64,000 bases of DNA. Source: Verrucomicrobiaceae bacterium UBA2429. Lineage in GTDB: Bacteria; Verrucomicrobiota; Verrucomicrobiia; Verrucomicrobiales; Verrucomicrobiaceae. Location: assembly GCA_002343505.1 (NCBI GenBank), contig DDQZ01000078.1:727-64726 (forward strand). Reading direction: 5' to 3'. Below, piece by piece: positions 17,858 through 27,227 of this stretch. Numbering within the stretch: the first letter of the stretch is position 1; each line of letters begins with the position of its first letter. Both the position numbers and the translations under genes were made by a program. The notes beneath the pieces are model-generated. The model saw only the letters and a program-made list of their open reading frames with translations, searched no databases and had not been told where the DNA came from.

Positions 17858-18928
17858 ATGACCGAAGGCCAGGCATTGTGGCTGCTCTTCGCGGCGCTCT
17901 ATCTGCTGGAGTGCCTGGCATGGCTGCCCGGCGGCATGTGGCTGCTCACCGGCCCGGCGGGAGGCTGGCGCCTGCGCCGCGTGGTCCGCTCCCTCGAACT
18001 GCGCGGGCGGCGGCTCGCGCTCATCTCCCTGCTGCCGCAAGCCAGGCTCGTGCTTTCGCGGTGGCGGTTGATCCCCTCCACGGAAGGCCTGGTGGCGCGC
18101 CTGGATGACGCCCCGCCGGAGGTGATCCCCTGGGCGGAGCTCGCCCCTCTGGCGGAGGACGCGCTGCTGCGCCTGAGCGGGCGCGCAGACATCGTCTGCG
18201 AGGACTCCGGGGCCGCGCGCTCCTGGCAGTCAAGGCTGGAGCGCTGGCGGGAAATGGACCAGGAAACGCGCGCGGCGGATTTTCTGCTCCATGCCAGGAA
18301 CAGTCTGGACACAGCCGCGGTGGAGCGGGCCGCCCAATCCCTTGCCCGGCAGACACGGACGCTGCGCCGCATGGGAGTGCTGCTGCTCGCTTGGTGCTTC
18401 GGTGTCATCTCGGGCGCTTACCGCTGGCTGGGAGAAGGGCCGGAGGTGCTCTGGCTGGCGGGCGGCATGGTGCTCATGCTTTGGGCGCAGGCGGCGACCT
18501 TCTGGCGCGTGGCGCGCGGCGCGGACTCCAAGGTGCGCCACCGGTTCTGGAAGACGCTCGCCATCGCCTTCCTGCCCCAGCATGCCATGCGCGCGCCGGA
18601 TGAGATCGGCAGCCCGCTGAGGGCGCATCCGCTGGCGGCGCGGTCCCTGCTCGCGGAGTCCGAGTGGCTGCGGCTGTGCCGTGAGTTTTGGAAGGAGGCT
18701 CGTCACAGCGCCGCGCCCGGCTCGGCACTGGAGGCGCGCGCGCTGGAGGAGTTTTTCAGTGCCCAGGATGTGCCACTGAAGGAATTGGAGCCTGTGCCGG
18801 ACCGCCACCCCGGCGCGGCTGCCTGGTGCCCGCGCTGCATGGCGCAGTTTCAAATAAAGGACGCCCTCTGCATGGATTGCGGCGGTTTGGAACTGCGCGC
18901 TTTTGATTCAGGCGACAGAAACGACTGA
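17858..18928 (+). CDS. Membrane protein with C-terminal zinc-ribbon, family unknown
   Basis: A 356-residue protein. Hydrophobic segments lie at the N-terminus (LWLLFAALYLLECLAWLPGG) and near the middle (MGVLLLAWCFGVISGAYRWL and WLAGGMVLMLWAQAATFW). The C-terminus has WCPRCMAQF followed 15 residues later by CMDCG, a rubredoxin-like zinc ribbon. The region between is basic and helical. I do not recognise a named family. It begins 6 bases after the DUF2167 gene, and the pair ends at the bidirectional terminator at 18997-19034. Confidence 0.68.
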   Translation: MTEGQALWLLFAALYLLECLAWLPGGMWLLTGPAGGWRLRRVVRSLELRGRRLALISLLPQARLVLSRWRLIPSTEGLVARLDDAPPEVIPWAELAPLAEDALLRLSGRADIVCEDSGAARSWQSRLERWREMDQETRAADFLLHARNSLDTAAVERAAQSLARQTRTLRRMGVLLLAWCFGVISGAYRWLGEGPEVLWLAGGMVLMLWAQAATFWRVARGADSKVRHRFWKTLAIAFLPQHAMRAPDEIGSPLRAHPLAARSLLAESEWLRLCREFWKEARHSAAPGSALEARALEEFFSAQDVPLKELEPVPDRHPGAAAWCPRCMAQFQIKDALCMDCGGLELRAFDSGDRND

Positions 18929-18996
18929 CCGAATGACCGAGGCAACTCCCCTTCACGGAGACTCATGTTTGCGCACCCTCGCGGGTTGCCATCCGC

Positions 18997-19034
18997 AAAA
19001 AACCCGCCTCCCCTGAGGGAGAGGCGGGCTTTTT
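18997..19034. terminator. Bidirectional rho-independent terminator
   Basis: An 8-bp GC stem cccgcctc (19003-19010) / gaggcggg (19021-19028) has six A before it and five T after it, so it can end transcripts from both sides. It lies between the convergent zinc-ribbon gene (+) and secDF (-). Confidence 0.85.
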
Positions 19035-19054
19035 CCAAAACGACACTGGCGGAA

Positions 19055-21484
19055 TCAGGTCCCGGCGATCTGGGCCTGCTTCGCTGCGGCGATGGCGGCC
19101 TGGGCCTTGCGCGCCTCCTCCTCGGCCTCGAGCACCTGGCGCTTGAGGCTGCGGCCGGTCTTGCGCGCATACCAGAGCACGAAGGGCGCGGCGATGAAGA
19201 CCGAGGAATAAGTGCCCAGGAAGACGCCAATGATGATGGGCAGGGCAAACTCGAGCATGGCCGGGTTTCCGAACAGCAACAGCACGATCATGGGGAAGAG
19301 GGTCGTGGTGCTGGTCAGCAGGGTGCGGGAGAGTGTGAGGGAGATGGCCTCGTTCATCATGTCGCGGATGCCGCCGCTGCCGCCGCGCTTGATGACCTCG
19401 CGGATGCGGTCGAAGACGATGATGGTGTCATTGACCGAGTAACCGGCGATGGCAAGCAGCGCGCCGACGTGGATGACGGACATCTCCTGGCCGAGCAGCA
19501 CGCACAGGCCGGGCACGAGCATCACGTCATGCACCAGGGCCACGACGGTGCCGATGGCGAAGGCCAACTCGAAGCGCATGGCCATGAAAATGAAGATGAA
19601 CATGAAGGCCAGGCCGAGCGCCACGGAGGACTTCTCCGCCAGCTCGCTGCCGATGAGGGCGCCCACGCGCTCCACCTGGGTGCCGGCGACGACCTCGGCG
19701 GGATACTTGCCCTTGATGCCGGCCTCGATGACGGTGCCGGCCTCGAACTCGCAGCGCAGAGTGATCATGGCACCCTCTCCCAGGGAGCCTTTTTTCTGGG
19801 TGTAAAAGGTGCCCACAGGGGACTCGGCGCCGCTCTTCTCGTCCTTGATCTTGAGGGTCTTCACAAAGGCGTCGAGCTCTTCGGTGGAGAGGTCCTTGCC
19901 CTCGGCGAGCTGGAGGTGGACCAGCGCGCCGCCGCGGAAGTCAATGCCGAAGCTGTGCTTGCCCTTCACAAACAAGGCCCCGAAGGACACCGCGGTGATG
20001 ACCAGGGACGCGACGATGAACTTCGGCGCGTGGTTGAGGATGGGGAAGACCTTGTGCGGGATGATCGTGGCGGTCTTCAGATTCGTCAGGATGCCCTTGT
20101 CAATGAACCAGTTGAAAAGCACGCGGGTGACGATGAGCGCGCCGAACATGGAGGTCAGCAGACCGATGGTAAGCGTGACCGCGAAGCCCTTCACCAAGCC
20201 GCTCGCCAGGGCAAAGAGGATGGCCGCCGTAATGAGGGTGGTAATGTTCGAGTCAAAAATGGCGGAGAAGGCCTTCTCAAACGCGGACTCCAGCGCCCCG
20301 GCCAGGGATTTGCCGGCAGCCATTTCCTCCCGCAGCCGCTCGTAAATGAGCACGTTCGCATCCACCGCCATGCCGATGGTCAGTGCGATGCCGGCGATGC
20401 CGGGCATGGTCAGTGTGAACTGGAAAAGCGCCATGGCACCGAACAGCAACAGAAGATTCACCGCCAGACCGGCAATGGCGATGAGTCCTGCCGTTCGGTA
20501 ATAAAAAACCATGAACACGAGCACGAGCGCCAAGCCTGCGAGACCTGCCTTGATGCCCTGGCGGATGGAAGCCTCGCCGTAGGTGGCGGAGACGGCGCTC
20601 TCGGAGAGGATGTCCATGGGGTTCTCCAGCGGGTTTTCCAGCAGGCTGGCGAGCACGCGCGCCTCCTGCTCCTTGAAGTTGCCGCTGATGACGGCAGTGC
20701 CGCCGAAGTGGTCAGTCTGCAGCACGGGAGCGGAGATGATCTCGCCGTCCACAATGATGGCCATCTGGCGGCCCTTGTTGGCGGCGGCGACTTCGTCGAA
20801 GAGTTTCGCGCCGGTGCTGTCGAGGTTCAGATACACCCTCCAGCCTTCGGCATCAAATGTGGCAAAGGCGCTGCTGACATACTTGCCCTCCATGTCCGGG
20901 CGGTTGCGCACCAGCTCACTGCCGCGGGAGGGCAGCTCGTTGCCCTGATCGTCTTTTTCCGCCTTGTATTTCAGCTCGTCCCAGCCGGGTTCTTTGACTC
21001 CGCCGTTCGCGGCGATCTCGGCGATTTTTGACCGGCTGTCCTGATGCACGATGCGGAACTCCAGCTTCGCCACCTGCTGGATCTTCTGGCGCACTTCGTC
21101 AAACTCCTCCGCCTTCACACCCGGCATCTGCACCAGGATGCGGTCCTCCCCCTGCGGGGCGAGCAGCAAGTCCTTCTGGCCGTCGGGGTTGAGGCGCTTT
21201 TCCAGGATGCCGATGGCCTGCTGCACGGACTCGCTGGAGACGGGCTTGGGCTGGCCCTCGTCATCCACACCCGGCTTGAGCTGTACGACGAACTCGCTGC
21301 CGCCCAGGAGGTCAATGCCGCGCTTGATGCCCATGTTTCTGATGGAGAGTACGGCAAAGAGGCTGGTTACCACGATGAGCACAGTGCCCAGCATCCGGCG
21401 GCGATTGTGAACGGTGGTGCCATTGTAAAAGAGCAGCAGCATCAAGATGGCCGCGCCGATGAAGAAGGTCAGAATGGGTGACAT
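19055..21484 (-). CDS. secDF: Fused protein-export membrane protein SecDF
   Basis: Proton-driven accessory part of the Sec translocon that pulls exported proteins across the membrane. At 809 residues it is SecD and SecF in one chain. The SecD half has a first TM helix, the GIKRGIDLLGGSEFVVQL motif, and the TM block starting VSATYGEASIRQGIKAGLAG with GMAVDANVLIYERLREE. The SecF half starts about residue 480 with GIDFRGGALVHLQL and has GYSVNDTIIVFDRIRE near the end. Twelve TM segments fit. It is the last gene of tgt-yajC-secDF, separated from yajC by 139 bases. Confidence 0.95.
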   Translation of the reverse strand: MSPILTFFIGAAILMLLLFYNGTTVHNRRRMLGTVLIVVTSLFAVLSIRNMGIKRGIDLLGGSEFVVQLKPGVDDEGQPKPVSSESVQQAIGILEKRLNPDGQKDLLLAPQGEDRILVQMPGVKAEEFDEVRQKIQQVAKLEFRIVHQDSRSKIAEIAANGGVKEPGWDELKYKAEKDDQGNELPSRGSELVRNRPDMEGKYVSSAFATFDAEGWRVYLNLDSTGAKLFDEVAAANKGRQMAIIVDGEIISAPVLQTDHFGGTAVISGNFKEQEARVLASLLENPLENPMDILSESAVSATYGEASIRQGIKAGLAGLALVLVFMVFYYRTAGLIAIAGLAVNLLLLFGAMALFQFTLTMPGIAGIALTIGMAVDANVLIYERLREEMAAGKSLAGALESAFEKAFSAIFDSNITTLITAAILFALASGLVKGFAVTLTIGLLTSMFGALIVTRVLFNWFIDKGILTNLKTATIIPHKVFPILNHAPKFIVASLVITAVSFGALFVKGKHSFGIDFRGGALVHLQLAEGKDLSTEELDAFVKTLKIKDEKSGAESPVGTFYTQKKGSLGEGAMITLRCEFEAGTVIEAGIKGKYPAEVVAGTQVERVGALIGSELAEKSSVALGLAFMFIFIFMAMRFELAFAIGTVVALVHDVMLVPGLCVLLGQEMSVIHVGALLAIAGYSVNDTIIVFDRIREVIKRGGSGGIRDMMNEAISLTLSRTLLTSTTTLFPMIVLLLFGNPAMLEFALPIIIGVFLGTYSSVFIAAPFVLWYARKTGRSLKRQVLEAEEEARKAQAAIAAAKQAQIAGT

Positions 21485-21623
21485 GAGGAGGAGGAAATCC
21501 GAAGTCCGAAAATCGAAGCTCGAAGGGGGTTGGGGTTAGTTGGGGGCAGAGGTGGAATGAGGGGGCGGTTCAACGCGGCAGACGACGGACGTTTTCGAGT
21601 TCCGAACTTCGAATTTCACGCGC

Positions 21624-21968
21624 TCAGGCCTCGACGACATCAGACTTCTTGGTCACAGTGGCAATGGCGGAGCGGTCGTATTCGATCTTCACGTTGTCGG
21701 CCACTTTGAGCATGACGGTCTTGTCCTTGACGCTGGTGATGATGCCGTGCTCGCCACCGTTCATGGCCACATGGTCGCCGACTTTGACATTCGAGACGAG
21801 CTTCTCATGCTCCTTCTGGCGCTGGCGCTGGGGGCGGATGAGCAGGAAGTACATCATGACAAACATGAGCACCATGAAGACCAGCGGATTGCCAAGCAGG
21901 CCGCCTTGAGGCGCGCCGCCAGCGGGCGCCTGGGCGAGAAGGGTGATAAAGAGGGAGGATGTCATCAT
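21624..21968 (-). CDS. yajC: Sec translocon accessory subunit YajC
   Basis: A 114-residue single-span inner-membrane protein that associates with SecDF. It shows the family TM segment ending MMYFLLIRPQRQRQKEHEKL, then the cytosolic small beta domain KVGDHVAMNGGEHGIITSVKD. The start overlaps the tgt stop (21965-21968), a conserved tgt-yajC arrangement. The N-terminus is slightly longer and Gly/Pro-rich compared with E. coli. Confidence 0.95.
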   Translation of the reverse strand: MMTSSLFITLLAQAPAGGAPQGGLLGNPLVFMVLMFVMMYFLLIRPQRQRQKEHEKLVSNVKVGDHVAMNGGEHGIITSVKDKTVMLKVADNVKIEYDRSAIATVTKKSDVVEA

Positions 21969-23101
21969 TCGGGGGATTCGGGACGGAGCTGGTAACGGGC
22001 GTGAACCTCGGCGCGGAATTCGGCGAAGCCACCTTGCTCGATGGCCTGACGCGCCCGGGACGCGAGGGACAGGTAGAAATGCAGATTGTGCAGGGAAATC
22101 AACCGCAAACCCAGCACCTCCTGAGTGTTGATCAGATGCCGGATGTAGGCGCGGGAAAAGCCCTGGCAGAGCGGGTGCGTGTCGTCCGAGATGGGGCGGA
22201 AATCCCTGGCGAACTTGTTGTTGCGCAGGTTGACGGTGCCCTCGTGCGTGAAGGCGGTGCCGTTGCGCGCCAGCCGGGTGGGCAGCACGCAGTCAAACAT
22301 GTCTATGCCGCGCGCGATGAGCTCCACCATCTGCGGCGGCGTGCCCAGGCCCATGGCGTAGCGCGCCTTGCCCTCCGGCAGCAGCGGGCACGTCCAGTCG
22401 GCGATGCGCATCATGTCCGCCTCCGGCTCGCCCACGCTCAGGCCGCCGATGGCGTAGCCGCTGAAGTCCATGGCCACCAGCTCGCGCGCGGCGCGCTGGC
22501 GCAGGTCCTCATAGGTGCTGCCCTGGACGATGCCGAAGTGAAGCTGCGCCCCGCCGCCGGTCTGGGGCTGGTTTTGATCTATCCACTCCCGGCAGCGCCG
22601 CGCCCAGCGCAGGGTCAGCTCCAGGCTCTTGCGCGCGTCCTCATGGCCGCAGGGCCAGGGCGTGCATTCGTCGAAGAGCATGGCCACGTCGCTGCCGAGG
22701 GTGGCCTGGATTTCCATGGCGATCTCGGGGCTGAGGAACATGGGCGTGCCGTCCACATGGTTGTTAAAATGGCAGCCCTCCTCCTTGATCTTGCGCAGCT
22801 TCGCCAAAGAGAAGACCTGGTAGCCGCCGCTGTCGGTGAGGATGGGCCGGTCCCAGTTCATGAAGGCGTGCAGGCCGCCCGCCTCGCGGATGATTTCCAT
22901 GCCGGGCCGCACCCAGAGGTGGTAGGTGTTGCCGAGAATGATGTGCGCGTCCAGGGAGCGCAGTTCATCGGGATGAACGGCCTTCACCGTGCCCTGCGTG
23001 CCCACGGGCATGAAGATGGGGGTTTCCACCACGCCATGAGGCGTGCGCAGCCGCCCCCGCCTGGCGGCGGAGGTGGTGTCAGTGGCCAGAAGCTCAAACA
23101 T
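21965..23101 (-). CDS. tgt: tRNA-guanine transglycosylase (zinc site altered)
   Basis: Exchanges G34 for preQ1 in tRNAs with GUN anticodons. The 378-residue length is normal. Catalytic segments LTDSGGYQVFSL and MFDCVLPTRLARNG are intact, as is GIVQGSTYEDLRQ. The usual C-x-C-x2-C zinc ligands are replaced: at the same spacing the residues are D307, H309 and C312, with the fourth ligand H338 retained (26 residues after C312, as in the Zymomonas enzyme). It may bind zinc with a mixed ligand set. First gene of tgt-yajC-secDF. Confidence 0.95.
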   Translation of the reverse strand: MFELLATDTTSAARRGRLRTPHGVVETPIFMPVGTQGTVKAVHPDELRSLDAHIILGNTYHLWVRPGMEIIREAGGLHAFMNWDRPILTDSGGYQVFSLAKLRKIKEEGCHFNNHVDGTPMFLSPEIAMEIQATLGSDVAMLFDECTPWPCGHEDARKSLELTLRWARRCREWIDQNQPQTGGGAQLHFGIVQGSTYEDLRQRAARELVAMDFSGYAIGGLSVGEPEADMMRIADWTCPLLPEGKARYAMGLGTPPQMVELIARGIDMFDCVLPTRLARNGTAFTHEGTVNLRNNKFARDFRPISDDTHPLCQGFSRAYIRHLINTQEVLGLRLISLHNLHFYLSLASRARQAIEQGGFAEFRAEVHARYQLRPESPE

Positions 23102-23226
23102 GGACGGGCAAAAGGGCGCGGAGTGTGGCGGCGGATGCCCGGCCTGTCAAAGGCTGCGCGTCTCACGCGACGACCCTCTACACTGCGTGGGGACGGCTAA
23201 GCGTGGGGCTGGAAAAAAAATCGAGC

Positions 23227-26200
23227 TTATTGCACACTCAGCACGCCCCACATGATGAGGGCGTGGCCGGGAAAGGTGCAGACGTATTCGTATTCGCCAG
23301 GCTGGGCGGGAGCGCGGACTTTGAGGGTCTCTTTCTGGCCTGGCTCCAGCAGCTTGGTGGCGGCGATGACTTCCTTTTCAAAGGCGGCGGGCAGGTAGGC
23401 GCGGCCTTGCTTGTCCAGCTTGTCGGGGGTCATGGTCATGGCGGCGGTGCCGATCTCCATGTGTTTGCCAGGCGGGACAATAACCAGATTGTGCGGCATG
23501 ACGTCGTCGTTTTCGAAGACAATCTCGAAGGGCTTGCCCGCTTTGACTTCAAGCCGCGTGGTGTCGAAGCGGAGCTGCTCATGCACGGTGCGCACGATGA
23601 AGACATCCACGCTGACGCCGCGCAGGGCGTCGAGAGCGGTTTTGGCGTCGGCTTCGGGAAGCAGGGCGGCCATTTCCTTGGCGGCGGCGATGACTTCCAC
23701 ATAATCGAGCCGGGTGCGGTCGCCAGCGGGCACGGTTTTGGCGTGGGCGAGCACAGCGTCCACCACGGGCCGGGCCAGGGCGGCGTCCCAGTTGGCGCGG
23801 GGAAATTTTAATAGAGCACGCGCTGCGGCGCTGCGCTCTTTGCCTTCGATGAGATGCCGCGCGACAAGCTGGAAATTCGCAGCCGCATTCTCCGGCCCGG
23901 TCAACGGCAGGGCGGCGAGCACGGCGCGCAAGCGTCCGCCGTTGGTTTTTCCGCCGGCAAGCAGCGCCGTCAGGTGCGGCTGGAACCTGGCGCGCAGGGC
24001 TGCCTCGCTGCCAGGAATGAGGGCGATTGACTCGACGAGATAATTGCGCTCGCCATCGTTGACGGCGGTCCAAAGGTTGTCGGGTGTTTTATCGCCGACG
24101 ATGTATGCGGCGTAGCAGACGCGCTTCACCGGGGCTTGTTTTGCCTCCTGGGCGAGTGTTTTGATGATGAGACCGTGGCGGGCGATCATGCCGGGAGACT
24201 GCGCCAGCAGGAGTTTGCCGAGATCGTCGGCGGTGGCGTTGAGCTTGCCAGCAGCGGCCTCGACGCGCTTGAGCATGTCCACGAGCACGACGGGCGAATC
24301 GTTGCCGGTGATTTTGGCCAGTTCCTCCAGGGCCTTGGCGCGCACGTCGGCGGGCAGTTTCGGGCGGGTGAGTTTTTCGATGAGCACCGGCTCCAGGTCG
24401 GGGAGGCCCTTCAAATCATTGTCGCTGGTCTTGCTGATGAATTCGGCAAACGCGGCGGGATCACCGGGCAGCACCTTGGTCTTGAGCACGGATTGCAGTC
24501 CCTTCTGGCACTCGCCGAAGACATGGTTGATATAGTCATCGGCGGGGTGCTTGAGCACATCATAAGCGATTTCGAGGGCCTTTTCAGCGTCGGGGGTGGG
24601 CCGGTAGAAGCTCAATGCGCGCACGCCATGCATGCGCACGCGCATGTCCGGATCGTTGACGGCAGTCTTGAGCAGGTCGAGCGCGCCGGGCACGCGGTCG
24701 CGCCAGTAGCAAAGCACGCGGGTGGCGGCGGCGCGTGCGCGGGGTTCGGGGGAGGCGAGGACTTGCTTGAGGAGGTCGGTATCCACGACGTCCACCCACT
24801 GATGCGTCCACAGGGCTTCGAGACGATGGTGCTCGTATTCGGGGTCGTTTTTGTCGAGTTGGGCGGCCCAGGCCTTGGCGGCGGCGGCCACCTGCGCGCG
24901 GTCGTGTTTGGCGAGTTCGATCTTGGCGCGCTGGCGGACGTTGTCCTCCCATTCCTTGAGCAGTTCCAGGAGGTTTTCGATGCTTTCGCCGTGGATCTTT
25001 TTCGGCTCCAGCAGCGGCCGCCCCTCATAGGTCAGCTTGTAGATGCGGCCGTGCAGCTTGTCGCGGTTGGGGTCGCGCAGATGGTGCTGCATGTGGCCGA
25101 TGATGGCGTTGGACCAGTCGCAAAAATACAGCGCGCCGTCCGGGCCGACGCTGATGGCGCTGGGGCGGAAGGTGGGATACACAGCGGGGTCGGCTTTGAC
25201 GAGTTCGAACTCGGTCTCGCCCTTCATGCCCGCGCCGTCCTGGGTGAGGGGCACGCGCCAGATGCCCTGGAAGCTGATGACATTCGTGTTGAGGAAGTTG
25301 TTCTGCCAGTCCTCGGGAAAGTGGCGGCTGGAGATGACATGATTGCCGGGGCTGGGTCGCGCGGGGCGGTTCCAAAACGGCTTCAATTTGGCGCTGCCGC
25401 CGCCTTCGCGCGGCAGATAGCAGGAGGATGCCTCGGCGAAGGTGTTCACGTTGCCGGTGGCATCGGTGAAGTAGGCGTTGCCCCAGCGGTCCCAAATTTT
25501 CCCGTGGGGATTGACCGTGGCGTCGGTGGTGAAGCGCTCCAGTTCGCGGCGGTTGAGGTCGAAGCGGTAGATGCAGCCGTTGGTGTTGCGCACGACGCCG
25601 TAGAGGGACTCGACCTGGGTGCGGTGGAAGACGCCGTCGCTCGGGTAAAGCGCGCCACCGCAGTCGTAGCTGAGCGCGTTGGTCTCGTGATGCGAATCCG
25701 CGGCGCACAGGCCCATCAGCATGATGGTGCGCTTGTCGCCCTTGCCGTCACCGTCGGTGTCCTCGATGAACACGAGGTTCGGAGACTGCATGACGATGAC
25801 GCCGTCCTTGTAAAAATTGAAGCCGGTGGGGCAGTTCAGGTCATCCACGAACTCCGTCATCTTGTCCGCGCCGCCATCGCCATCGGTGTCCTCAAAGATG
25901 AGCAGGCTGTCGCCCTTCGTGCTGGTGGGGCTGCGCTCGGGGTAGTTGCGCCAGGCGGCGACCCAGAGGCGGCCCCGGGTGTCCCAGGCCATCTGCACCG
26001 GGTTCACCAGCTCGGGGAATTTTTTCTCATCGGCGAAAAGCGTGAGCTTCAGACCCGGCTCAGTCTGGATGTCCTTCATTGCCTCCTTGGCATCGGGAAA
26101 GGCGACGAGGCCTTCCGGCGTGAACTTCATGCCGGTCATGGGCACCTTGTTGAACTCCTTGCCCTCTTTCGGGTCGGGCATGTTGGTGGGCACTTTGCCG

Positions 26201-27177
26201 ACAGGCGGGAGGTTGTCGTCCTTCACAACGAGGTCGCCGCCTTTGGCGATGGCATGCACGCGCAGGTCGCGGTTGGCGGTCTTCACATCGCGCTGCGCCA
26301 TCTCCTGCATCATGGTCTGGTTGTTCGAGATGTAGGGCGGCTCGGGGGTCTTCTCGTTCTGCTTGAAGCCGCCGACGCCGGCGGTGTAGGCCAGGCCGGA
26401 GCGGCCGCCATAGACGTTGTAGCCATCCACCGTGCGGTAGCGCTGGTGCCACTCCCAGTTCTTGTCGAGGATGGCGGCGCGCAGCTTTTCGTTCACTGCC
26501 GGCGCGCTCTGGCCGGTGAGCGCGCGGAAGGCGGCATCGGCGATGGCTTTGTCACCCGTGCTGGTGGTGTAAAGGCCGTCGAGGGTGGCCTCTGCAGGCA
26601 GGCCCGGCGCGGTGGGGGCGTAGAGGTCCACAAAGACCGCGCCTTTGGCGGCGGCCACCTCGCTCATGGCGGCGGTGTAATTTTGCAGATTCGTGTTCCT
26701 TTCCTCCAACGACGGCAGGCTGGGATTCGCAGTCTTTTGCAAAGCGAAAGGGGAGAACAGCACGATGCGCGGGGCGCCTTTGCCGCTGTAGTTTTTGGCC
26801 TTCGTTTCGTCGAGGAACTTGCCGAGGTTCGCCTTGAAGCTCTCGATGCCCTCGTAGCCCTTGAAGGACTCGTTGAAGCCATAGAAGGCGAAGATGACGT
26901 CCGCGCCCACTTTGGTGAGCCACTCGTCACGCGTGCCAAAGCCGTCAATGCGATGCCAGGTGTGGACCTCGTCGCCGGCGAAGGCGAGGTTGCGGAAGAC
27001 GAGGTCCTTGTCCGCATTCGCCTGGGTGAGCATCGTCTCCAGCCAGCCGAAGTGCTGGGCGCGATCCGGCATGGCGTTGCCGAGGATGGCGATGCGGTCG
27101 CCGGGCTTGAACTCGACCTGTGCGGCAAGCGGCTGGACAAGGGCAAGAGCGGCGGGAAGAAGATGCAGTATTTTCAT
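23227..27177 (-). CDS. Exported SGNH hydrolase / PVC-type propeller / HEAT / azurin-like chimera
   Basis: A 1316-residue secreted protein. After signal peptide MKILHLLPAALALVQPLAAQ, an SGNH/GDSL hydrolase-like domain (about 25-225) has GDRIAILGNAMPDR and FAFYGFNES. A beta-propeller of the PVC membrane-bound dehydrogenase type (about 375-725) includes EDTDGDGGADKM and VGPDGALYFCDWSNAIIGHM. Helical HEAT-like repeats run from about 740 to 1180. The last 120 residues form an azurin/plastocyanin-type cupredoxin with a full type-1 copper set: H1229, C1300, H1305, M1309 (C-x4-H-x3-M, the azurin spacing). No CxxCH cytochrome domain is present, although many relatives have one there. Probably an extracytoplasmic redox enzyme acting on glycans or alcohols; substrate unknown. 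Confidence 0.85.
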   Translation of the reverse strand: MKILHLLPAALALVQPLAAQVEFKPGDRIAILGNAMPDRAQHFGWLETMLTQANADKDLVFRNLAFAGDEVHTWHRIDGFGTRDEWLTKVGADVIFAFYGFNESFKGYEGIESFKANLGKFLDETKAKNYSGKGAPRIVLFSPFALQKTANPSLPSLEERNTNLQNYTAAMSEVAAAKGAVFVDLYAPTAPGLPAEATLDGLYTTSTGDKAIADAAFRALTGQSAPAVNEKLRAAILDKNWEWHQRYRTVDGYNVYGGRSGLAYTAGVGGFKQNEKTPEPPYISNNQTMMQEMAQRDVKTANRDLRVHAIAKGGDLVVKDDNLPPVGKVPTNMPDPKEGKEFNKVPMTGMKFTPEGLVAFPDAKEAMKDIQTEPGLKLTLFADEKKFPELVNPVQMAWDTRGRLWVAAWRNYPERSPTSTKGDSLLIFEDTDGDGGADKMTEFVDDLNCPTGFNFYKDGVIVMQSPNLVFIEDTDGDGKGDKRTIMLMGLCAADSHHETNALSYDCGGALYPSDGVFHRTQVESLYGVVRNTNGCIYRFDLNRRELERFTTDATVNPHGKIWDRWGNAYFTDATGNVNTFAEASSCYLPREGGGSAKLKPFWNRPARPSPGNHVISSRHFPEDWQNNFLNTNVISFQGIWRVPLTQDGAGMKGETEFELVKADPAVYPTFRPSAISVGPDGALYFCDWSNAIIGHMQHHLRDPNRDKLHGRIYKLTYEGRPLLEPKKIHGESIENLLELLKEWEDNVRQRAKIELAKHDRAQVAAAAKAWAAQLDKNDPEYEHHRLEALWTHQWVDVVDTDLLKQVLASPEPRARAAATRVLCYWRDRVPGALDLLKTAVNDPDMRVRMHGVRALSFYRPTPDAEKALEIAYDVLKHPADDYINHVFGECQKGLQSVLKTKVLPGDPAAFAEFISKTSDNDLKGLPDLEPVLIEKLTRPKLPADVRAKALEELAKITGNDSPVVLVDMLKRVEAAAGKLNATADDLGKLLLAQSPGMIARHGLIIKTLAQEAKQAPVKRVCYAAYIVGDKTPDNLWTAVNDGERNYLVESIALIPGSEAALRARFQPHLTALLAGGKTNGGRLRAVLAALPLTGPENAAANFQLVARHLIEGKERSAAARALLKFPRANWDAALARPVVDAVLAHAKTVPAGDRTRLDYVEVIAAAKEMAALLPEADAKTALDALRGVSVDVFIVRTVHEQLRFDTTRLEVKAGKPFEIVFENDDVMPHNLVIVPPGKHMEIGTAAMTMTPDKLDKQGRAYLPAAFEKEVIAATKLLEPGQKETLKVRAPAQPGEYEYVCTFPGHALIMWGVLSVQ

Positions 27178-27227
27178 TTTCAGGAAAGCTTAGACTAGCG
27201 GGCCTGGGAATACGGTCCAGTCTGGAG

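Noticed and set aside
18965..21031. 688-residue open frame on the + strand
   Set aside because: Antisense shadow of secDF; low-complexity Gly/His/Asp-rich translation with no family match.
24136..27198. 1020-residue open frame on the + strand
   Set aside because: It is the antisense of the chimeric SGNH/propeller gene on the - strand; high GC creates long non-coding frames and its translation has no recognisable domain.
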